Shown: in pieces, positions 56,531 to 64,000 of the stretch
Numbering within the stretch: position 1 is the stretch's first letter
Layout of the letters: the number at the start of each line of letters is the position of its first letter
Assembly (NCBI GenBank): GCA_030734395.1
Contig: JAUZTG010000016.1
Coordinates: 806,001-870,000, forward strand
From: Sarocladium kiliense
Lineage: Eukaryota > Ascomycota > Sordariomycetes > Hypocreales > Sarocladiaceae
DNA: 64,000 bases
Direction of reading: 5' to 3'
Notes under the pieces: model-generated
Databases searched by the model: none
The model's input: only the letters and a program-made list of their open reading frames with translations
What the model was told of the DNA's origin: nothing
Position numbers and translations under genes: made by a program

Positions 56531-58042
56531 ATGGTAGAAAGGATTCGCCGCCTGGATCGGCTTCCAGCAGAGCTTACCTCGCTCATAGCGGGAGAACTCG
56601 ACGCCGGGTCTCTTGGCGCCCTTCGTCTCGTTTCAAAGCATGTCAAGGCCATTTTCACGCCCCAGTTTCTCTGCCGTATCAATGAGGTGCAAACCATAGA
56701 CTTCACACTATGCGATATACGGCGACTGCGCTTTCTTTCTCTCAATCCAGATCTCAAGTCTGCCGTTGGCGTTCTCCGCTTCGTTTCTCCTTATTACCAC
56801 ATGACACCCGCAAGCAAGGGAGGTGGGACAACATATCCTGGGGACCTGTATCCTATGCGACGAGGCGCTCTTCTGGACCCTCTCAACTTTCTACAGACGC
56901 CCAAAGACCGATTCTGGATGGAGCAGCGGGTCCTTGAGCAGTCGAGCCTAAACGAAGACCCTGCTACTGTGCTTGCGCTTTTGACAGAGGTGCTTCGCAA
57001 TTTTAGCACTCTTGGTGGGATCTGTCTTGAGGCCGTTGTTGTCCTCAGCCCTGAGGTTCGATGGGCGCCTGAGAAAGTTGAGCATCTCGACTGGCGACAG
57101 ATGTGGAAACAGAATATGGAAACGTTTCGTGGCATTGTTTCTTCCATTGCCAAGTCACAAATCCAAGTCGACAGACTCGAACTATTCAAGGATACGAGCA
57201 TATGCAGCATACCTATAAACGAGATATCCATCACACAGATGGACGGCTTTGAGAAGGTGGTCTCGCGTCTAAAGCATTTCTCCATCAGCTTGTCAGCAGC
57301 TGTCAGACAGCCTGCCTATTCGGAGCCAGCCTTCGCACAGAGTGCTGACAGTGCCCGAGCGGAAAGTGATGCGGCTATTAGCCGGAGCGAAGAAAACGGC
57401 GCCGGTGATGTTGCAAGACTAATTCAAGCCATGCCCCATCTCGAAACCATATATATCCATTTCTACCAAACATGTTGGTTCAACGAGGCTCCAACTCCGT
57501 GTCTGGGCATGCTTGAAAACGTGTTCAAAAGCGCGAAGGCGGATTTCAATCGCCTTACGCAAATGTCACTTCACTGCGTTCCTATAACACCCACTACCAT
57601 GGAGAGCGTCCTCTGCCGGTGTCCGCAACTTCAATCTTTGTGTCTAAGGTTCCTACATCTTGACCAGGACAGTTGGGTAACAGCTCTGACGCCACTCATC
57701 TCGTCATCTGTGAGGTACGCATACCTCTCGAATCTTCTCTTCTCCATCTATCACCCTGGCTATAAAGTCATCCGCAGTAACACGACACGGGACGGACTCA
57801 CATTAGGTGAGCGGCATCCGGAAGTTGAGGTGGTCAGGCGAAGCGATAATTACCCGCCAGGAACGGGAGTTGGGGGTCCGCTGTTGAGAGACCTGTGCCA
57901 AGGCATGTTGATAGAGCTGGACTCTGATTCGATTCCCGACAGTGGGATGGCCAGCTTTCGTAAAAAGCAGTGGGACAGGACGCGCCAACGGCTATGCGGC
58001 CCGCCCTGTCGGATAGGTCAACATTTGTTTGGTGGCATTTGA
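56531..58042 (+). CDS. F-box protein
   Basis: An intronless protein of 503 residues (521 if the in-frame ATG at 56477 is used). The first 50 residues fit an F-box (RLDRLPAELTSLIAGELD then LGALRLVSKHVKAIF), which would bind Skp1 in an SCF ubiquitin ligase. The rest is leucine-rich but irregular, with stretches such as LCRCPQLQSLCLRFLHL that suggest weak LRR-like target binding. Fungal genomes contain many such divergent F-box proteins with unknown targets. The ATG at 56531 places the F-box at the N-terminus as usual. Confidence 0.85.
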   Translation: MVERIRRLDRLPAELTSLIAGELDAGSLGALRLVSKHVKAIFTPQFLCRINEVQTIDFTLCDIRRLRFLSLNPDLKSAVGVLRFVSPYYHMTPASKGGGTTYPGDLYPMRRGALLDPLNFLQTPKDRFWMEQRVLEQSSLNEDPATVLALLTEVLRNFSTLGGICLEAVVVLSPEVRWAPEKVEHLDWRQMWKQNMETFRGIVSSIAKSQIQVDRLELFKDTSICSIPINEISITQMDGFEKVVSRLKHFSISLSAAVRQPAYSEPAFAQSADSARAESDAAISRSEENGAGDVARLIQAMPHLETIYIHFYQTCWFNEAPTPCLGMLENVFKSAKADFNRLTQMSLHCVPITPTTMESVLCRCPQLQSLCLRFLHLDQDSWVTALTPLISSSVRYAYLSNLLFSIYHPGYKVIRSNTTRDGLTLGERHPEVEVVRRSDNYPPGTGVGGPLLRDLCQGMLIELDSDSIPDSGMASFRKKQWDRTRQRLCGPPCRIGQHLFGGI

Positions 58043-58826
58043 CCACTGACTAAGAGTGAAGCGGGTGCCTGATCTTCGAGAAGCTCAGATGCATAGTCCC
58101 AGAAGGAAATAAGAGGGAGCGAGAGGCTGGGGAAGACAAGCCATCGTGTATTCTCCAGCTAAGAAGTGGACGATTCCTATCGGTAGCCATGTCCCAAGTC
58201 GCATGTGGTCGCGTGTTCCAGGCCATTTAGACCCTTGTTTTTGCTCATTCACCTATTCATCCTGGGCTGTACACTCAATGTCACTAGCTCATAGTGTTAC
58301 ACACAAGCATAAGCTTTTTCGAATAGGATGTCTGATGCCCGACCGTTGCTTTCAGAACACGCTTCGTAGAGAAAATGAAGGACTTGTATAGTGGATGCAA
58401 GAGAAGATATACAGCTGAGGAGGCTGATAGTGCCGGGGGACATCCCCTTTTATTCGCGGGGCAACCGGCTCATCAGGCGTCGCCAGCCAGGCACACCGAC
58501 CCTGCCACTGACTTGGGAACGAGCAATTGCGCAAGCGGTAGGCCAAGGGATCCCGAAGTGCAGTGACCCTAGTGCTCTGGAGCCTTGGGGTCACTGTGCC
58601 ACCTGCTTGTCCGGAGAACGCCACAGGAACATGGCATGTGATCACTGGGCGAAGAGATAAGTTGAAATGATGTTCTATATGCTCTATGTCTAAGGCGCAA
58701 TGGCCCGCAGTCTCCCTGCGAGGGGTTATTACAAAAGGGAAAGGCTGGTGTCGGAAAACACAGCTGTGTCTAAGTCGATGCACGAACGACAAGATGAGAA
58801 AGTCACCACTAACGCCATCTGCCGCA
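58043..58826. other. Tail-to-tail intergenic region
   Basis: 784 bp between converging genes; the ORFs here lack recognisable features. Confidence 0.5.
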
Positions 58827-59696
58827 TCACCTCCCAAGAGCCCACTGCCATGCCTCTTGAATAGAACCCCAATATTGCTCGGGATGATGCCTCATGTGGC
58901 CGACATGAGGGCTACCCTTGAAGATGACAGCCTTGGTCTCGTAGCCCTGAGTTTTAGCGTGAGCCTGGTAGGTCTCAATATCCTCGTATGAGATCAGGTC
59001 GTCTTCTTTACTGTAGAGGTACAACTTCTTGGTCTCACTCGAGACATAGCTCTTGTCGTCCATGACACGGACAGCGAACACTCCCGCAGGCTCCTCTCCA
59101 GAAAGATAACCGGCGAGGTAGATTACGATGGTGGCCAGACCCATGAAGAAGCGCGTCACGAGCTCGGGCCACGGGAAGAAACCGGCGATGCCCATCGACA
59201 TGGCGCGCGACCATTGACCAAGGCGCTTCCAAGAGAACTCCGGGCTCCCCGGGGTAGAGTCGAAAACGACGAGCTGATGAGGGAAGGGCTGGTCGTACTT
59301 TTCGCGATATGCTTGAAGCATTGAGGCGTAGTAGGAGCCTCCAGTGTTGGACATGGCCTGTACCATGATCTTGGAGTTCTTCGCCTCACGAGGGCTGACG
59401 AGATCCTTGAGAGCCTCAACCACAGGCGTCATGTCGGTGACGCGGCGTGCCAAGGAGGCGAAGAAGACTTTTGAGATAGGGCCAAGGATCAGGATTTGCC
59501 TGGCAGCCGGGTAGAGCTGAGCGAAGCCCTCTGCGTACTTTGAGACATGCTTGGGAAGACCATCGCCCCAGCCGAAAATGAGAATCATGTCCGGATCATC
59601 TGGGCTGTTGGGAGCCTGGGTTGCAGGGTCTCGGATGTAGATCTGGTCGCTGGAAGCGGTGAAATTGGGGATGACGGGTGGTATTTTGGGCGGCAT
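58827..59696 (-). CDS. TMEM53/DUF829-like alpha/beta hydrolase
   Basis: An intronless 289-residue protein of the DUF829 (TMEM53) family. It opens the fold with MILIFGWGDGLPKHVSKYAEGF and has the family elbow AMSNTGGSYYASML, followed by VVFDSTPGSPEFSW. A hydrophobic segment near FMGLATIVIYLAGYL may associate with a membrane. The late acid is in LYSKEDDLISYED and the His in SPHVGHMRHHPEQYW. Biochemical activity of the family is poorly defined; human TMEM53 is a nuclear-envelope protein. The start at 59696 gives the usual PPV-rich N-terminus. Confidence 0.88.
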   Translation of the reverse strand: MPPKIPPVIPNFTASSDQIYIRDPATQAPNSPDDPDMILIFGWGDGLPKHVSKYAEGFAQLYPAARQILILGPISKVFFASLARRVTDMTPVVEALKDLVSPREAKNSKIMVQAMSNTGGSYYASMLQAYREKYDQPFPHQLVVFDSTPGSPEFSWKRLGQWSRAMSMGIAGFFPWPELVTRFFMGLATIVIYLAGYLSGEEPAGVFAVRVMDDKSYVSSETKKLYLYSKEDDLISYEDIETYQAHAKTQGYETKAVIFKGSPHVGHMRHHPEQYWGSIQEAWQWALGR

Positions 59697-62600
59697 GGTG
59701 AAGACGGGCTGAACAGACGATGGCAGTTGACGGTGAGAGAGGTGAGAGAGAGGTGAGAGCTGTTGATGTGAGAACTGTTGGTGATGGATCGCTCAATTGA
59801 AGGATTCCAGTCCGTTATCAAGGACCGTTGGCTGAATTTGGTGAAACGGCATTCAGGCACCGGGATTCAGGATGCGCCGCCAATGCAGCCAGTTGCGCCA
59901 CCACAATCTGCGCCCCACACGTGCCTCGGCTTTTCTTGCAACCATCATACGCAGACATCGTGTCGCCTGTGTTCTTGATAGGATGGTTCCCCCAACAAAA
60001 GTGTCTTCTTTCCCTTTTCAGAGGCTCTGCTTATGGATTCATGCACGTTCTGTTCCGAAGCAGAACATGCCAGACGCCAATTAGTTCGACCGCGCCCGTT
60101 CGCCTGAACTCATGTGATCGTGTCGTCACCTCGTAGTTGCCTAGTGATCCTGCGTGATCCTTGCCTGGAAGCTCCTTGCTGCTGATCTGTTGGGCCTCGC
60201 TGTTGGAGGCACTGCGCATGTATCGTCTCAAGCGAGCACAAGGCAGGCGGAGGCATATCCGAACAGCCAGCCCTACGTACGTGGTCCTTGGAAGCCTCCC
60301 CGACCCAGATCCGCACCTGGTATCCCATGCGAGCTAACCTGGGTCGTTTCTAATGGAGGTACCGTCTAAATCCTCCATTAGGCAAATGACAAGGGCGGTT
60401 CGGATCGTGCTTTGTGTTCTAATCTCCCTTCAAGAATCTCGTAGCCGGTGGTGAGCTCAAGTCAGCTCTACAGTGGTGTTATGTCGCCGATCTGTCCTTC
60501 TCGGCCGTAGAGTGATCTCGTAATTGATGATACGCCGGACGATAAAGTCAATCGGGATCCATCGTTGAGGAGCATCGCGGTCTGCTACTGGTGACATTTG
60601 GCTCACTTCTTCAAGTCTCCTCTCTCCTCTGTACTTTGAACGAGATCACATCAATAGAGCGCCATCAATCCATCATGACATTGCTTTCTATGAGCATCCT
60701 GACAGTTGACCCAAGGAGTATGCACCAAGAGCTATGTCCATGGAGACATGCCACCGCGACGCATCCCAATCCGGCTGCCAAAGTGCGAGTCTCCTTCCGA
60801 TGTTCCGGCTTATCATAAAGGTCCTTCGCATTGGGATCAGCAAGGATAGACCTCAACAGAAGGAAGCAGCTCAGCATGCCATGATATGGCGGTCAGTTGC
60901 GCTTCGAGCCATGCCTTGCGGCTACAGCCATGTTGAGTGTTCTTCGTCCTTAGGTGGAGCTGTTTACATTGCGGGAAGTCAGATAATGGCAGAGATTCGT
61001 CGCCCGCTAACAAAAGTGAAAGGGAGGCTTTGGCAGTGTTGAATATGTGCATAAGTGAGGTGAAGAAGAAAGGGGATTGTGGGTGCTGGCAGGATGGTAA
61101 CAGGAACAGCGCTGAAGAGGGAGCAGGGACAGCCTCCTGCGCCGCGCTCTACTATTACAAGCCGGAGGCTTTCCTGCTGTTTCATGCTTTGCTGGTCAGC
61201 TGAAATCTCTGAGGCATCGAATAGCCATGGCCTCGTTTCTGTCTACGTTGAGCTGCGGCCGTGTCGGCAATCTCAGACAACATCCCGAAGACCAAGTCTT
61301 ATCGCTGGAGCCGTCACAAACATCAAGTTCAAGCGTCTATGGCAAGAATAGTCTGCAACGTTCGTATCAGCTGTTGGAAGTATGCCCGTGCGACTACTGA
61401 TTAGAGCCATATCACAAGCAGCATAAATCGCAACTCGAGGAAGAAATGCGGGACCTTGATTTCCTTCTCCTGACCAAATTGAGTGCGCGTTCTTCTGAGA
61501 TGTTACCACATCAAGTGAGTAAAGGACAAAGGGAACCAGTATATGACAGCTGCTGCTCTGATACAAGGCAACGCATAAGTTGGCGGTGCTCACAGCAGTT
61601 GTGCTCTTCAGAGTACCAGTAACCGAACACAATCTGATCTGAGCTGACTCGATCGAGAAGTTGGACGCAGCATCTGGAAGCTCCTATCGCAGGTTTTGGC
61701 TTCGCATTGACAATCTTCATACCCCAAAGGGACCCTTCCTCTTTGAAGACAGTACCAATTCTCAGCTAGATTAGAATAGCGCGAAGAATGCTGGGTGGAA
61801 CGATAAGTAGGATAGTAGCTGATATGAAATAGTAAGAGATATATGTTATGAGGCTCTGAGGATCTGCATCTAGTTGAGTGGCCGGACGCTCAACCAGACC
61901 GCCATGCTGTGAGCAAGGCTGACTATGATAGAGTAGATGGCTAACACATTCATTAGACAACTTCCAGCCAGATGGTTCGACCGAAGAAGGAAAGATATTC
62001 GGTTACTCCTCTTAAGTTAGCTCCAATGGGTACATCGCGATCCGAAAATTGCTCTGGTGGATAAGGGCGCTCCGTGAACAATGTGGGTGTAAATCTTTGG
62101 CAGTTTTGTCTTCATCAACGCGGCATTCCCTGACGTGGACGCGGCCATGTGCTCGATATCACATGGCCACCCTATCCGCCAACGATCGACGTTCAGTGCT
62201 GATAACTGCAGATTGCGGAGTGGGTGGATCTTGTCAGCTGAAGAAACTAATGATTGTCCACTACCCCAGGTTTCTGCCCAGAGACGGGGAACGATGGTGT
62301 CAACAGTGGCGCAATCCGACGAATCAGGCGTATTCGCGCGACCCAACGCTCCAGATCCCACCATCTCCTCTGCAAGCGAGACAGGGCTGCAGCTAGTTAT
62401 CAAACATAGTTCTCGCTAAGAACCTACATCCCATCTCTTCTTGTCGTTGACAGCTTCCAGGGGAGATAACACACGCACTGTATCTAGATATGCTTGCAGC
62501 ATTCGCGCGCCCAGACCCAGACCCAGCCCCTGCCTGCTAGCCTCGAGACTATACAATGGGACTGCGCTCAGAGCATGCACCGCGAGGATGAGCCAGTGTG

Positions 62601-63066
62601 ATAACCGAGTTTCATTGGCAGTTCACATTGCTTTATCCGTGCCACAACCCACAGTATCCGGTTCCGGTCGGGTATCTGGAGTACGAATAGCACTTGTCGC
62701 TCACACCTCCTTTCTGTGGTGGCTTTCCCCCTTGCGATAGCTGGGACAGATGCCATATGCCCCTCAAGATATCGATCGCGTTTTTATCTCTGATTGGTCC
62801 GTCACTAGAAGCTCGATACCTTCAGATAACTTCATTACCTCCAGGCCTTGTCCTTTCGTCCGGGTGAAGCTGAGGGTGTCAGTAGGACTGAATCTTGATA
62901 TCTCAGAGTCGAGCGTCAGGGTCCTATGGGGAGTTTCCCCCCTGCATAAAATCTGGCATTTCCCCCCCTTCGGCTTGGTGATTTCACAACTGCTTGGATC
63001 ATCAGACTTTCTACTTTCTCTACCTTCTCCTCCATACCAAACGTGCGACACTACTTAGATCACACG
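59697..63066. other. 3.4-kb stretch without a recognisable gene
   Basis: The longest gap in the window, between the divergent TMEM53-like and MFS genes. No ORF above about 130 codons shows a domain, signal peptide or coherent exon chain. A short (CCCAGA)n-like run lies near 62510-62530. It may hold long promoters, a non-coding transcript or decayed sequence. Confidence 0.45.
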
Positions 63067-64000
63067 ATGACGACGCAAGTTCTTGGACACCACGATGGTG
63101 ACATCCCAGGCACTATCATTCTGTACGATGAGAATCACATTGCCGCCGAGAGTACTCGACGCGGTGAGATTGTCCTGCAGCCACGGCCTAGTTCCGACCC
63201 TGAAGACCCTCTCAATTGGTCTCAGATGCGAAAGTACATCTGTATCGGTACAGTGTACGCGTACATCCTCGGAGTTGGAATTGCCACAACTGTTCAAAAC
63301 TCCGTCATAACCCAAATTGCGGAAGAGCAAGGCATGACCTTAACTCAGATCAACTTGGGCGCCGGACTTATGTTCTTATTCCTCGGATGGGGTTGTCTCA
63401 TCTGGCAGCCCATTGCCATGACGTACGGACGAAGGGGAGTCTACATCATCTCGACAATTCTGTGCATCGGTCCTGTGCTTTGGACAGCTCATTCGAAGGG
63501 CGCAGGGCAGTGGTATGCCCACCGTATCCTTGTTGGGATTTTTGCCTCCCCCATCGAGTCTCTCCCAGAAGCTTCGATCCCTGATCTGTTCTTTGCACAC
63601 GAGCGCGGCACATTCATGGCCATCTACGCGACTATGCTCTTTGGCTCGAACTTCTTGGCTCCGTTCTTTGCTGGTTTCATCAATGATGGTGCAGGTTGGG
63701 CGTGGGTGATGTACTTTGGCGCAATTTGCCTTGGCGTCTCAGCTGTCATCCAATTCTTCTTCATGGAGGAGACCATCTACTTCCGCAATACCTCTGAGGG
63801 AACAGTATTGGTTGACTCGGAGTCTAAGCTCAATGAGTCGCACCAGGTCGCAGAGATCACAAGCCAGGAGACAGCCAACGCAACGCCGAAGCCCCGTCTC
63901 AGCAAGTACCGACTGATCACCCTGCTCCCGGATCGACCTACTACTAAACAGACCTTCCTCAAGAGCTGGCGATCCCTCAAGATCATCGTCTTGTTCCCTA
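63067..64000 (+). CDS. MFS transporter, DHA1-like, cut at window end
   Basis: An open frame from the ATG at 63067 runs off the window after 311 residues with no intron or stop. A hydrophilic N-terminus with the fungal motif SSDPEDPLNWSQMRKY precedes helix 1 (YICIGTVYAYILGVGIATT). The loop 2-3 signature is IAMTYGRRGVYI, and helix 5 carries ESLPEASIPDLFFAHERGT. The break between the two six-helix halves starts around residue 240 with a polar loop, so roughly half the protein is visible. It resembles HOL1/DHA1-type drug and amine exporters; the substrate is unknown. Confidence 0.88.
   Translation, partial: MTTQVLGHHDGDIPGTIILYDENHIAAESTRRGEIVLQPRPSSDPEDPLNWSQMRKYICIGTVYAYILGVGIATTVQNSVITQIAEEQGMTLTQINLGAGLMFLFLGWGCLIWQPIAMTYGRRGVYIISTILCIGPVLWTAHSKGAGQWYAHRILVGIFASPIESLPEASIPDLFFAHERGTFMAIYATMLFGSNFLAPFFAGFINDGAGWAWVMYFGAICLGVSAVIQFFFMEETIYFRNTSEGTVLVDSESKLNESHQVAEITSQETANATPKPRLSKYRLITLLPDRPTTKQTFLKSWRSLKIIVLFP

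Noticed and set aside
62505..62532. Short (CCCAGA)n run considered as telomere-like
   Set aside because: The fungal telomere unit on this strand would be CCCTAA; only about three imperfect copies are present.

Overview
The window is nuclear DNA of a filamentous ascomycete (Pezizomycotina). The genes carry many short GT-AG introns of about 40-75 bp, GC is moderate, strands are mixed and there are no operons. The content is typical of a plant-associated or saprotrophic mould: an AA9 cellulose monooxygenase with a CBM1, GMC oxidoreductases, P450s, a Zn2Cys6 regulator, major facilitator permeases and a GPI-anchored phospholipase B. The genus cannot be fixed from the sequence alone. I modelled 24 protein genes. 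Most exon joins were placed by hand so that splice sites, phase and family motifs agree, and every intact model sums to a multiple of three.

Layout. 0.2-8 kb: a Baeyer-Villiger-type flavin monooxygenase divergent from a Seo1/Liz1-type permease, then a TauD-type dioxygenase and an alpha/beta hydrolase, possibly a small uptake and oxidation group for an organic sulfur or ketone substrate. 9-13.6 kb: a GPI-anchored lysophospholipase and a BCS1-like AAA ATPase. 13.9-26.8 kb: a redox-rich block with two GMC oxidoreductases, a secreted FAD oxidase, a P450 and an AA9 LPMO with CBM1. 27.8-36.9 kb: an M14 carboxypeptidase, a HAD phosphatase, a family 2 glycosyltransferase whose frame is broken, a methyltransferase and an MFS transporter. 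38.9-47.9 kb: a likely nitrogen-scavenging cassette made of an ACS-family permease (with a 12-nt microexon), a divergent 5-oxoprolinase and a Zn2Cys6 regulator. The shared promoter holds eight WGATAR sites in 290 bp and a CGG-N10-CCG palindrome. 48.9-50.5 kb: a pisatin-demethylase-like P450. 51.1-55.6 kb: a secreted protein of about 1,430 residues with 13 six-cysteine modules, a Glu/Asp tract and dibasic sites bracketing a central domain. 56.5-59.7 kb: an F-box protein and a TMEM53-like hydrolase. 59.7-63 kb: no recognisable gene. 63.1 kb to the end: an MFS transporter cut by the window edge.

The two strongest leads are the GATA-loaded bidirectional promoter of the permease/oxoprolinase/regulator cassette and the giant modular cysteine-rich secreted protein. 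No PKS, NRPS or terpene synthase core gene is present, so the oxidases here do not form a classical secondary-metabolite cluster within the window.
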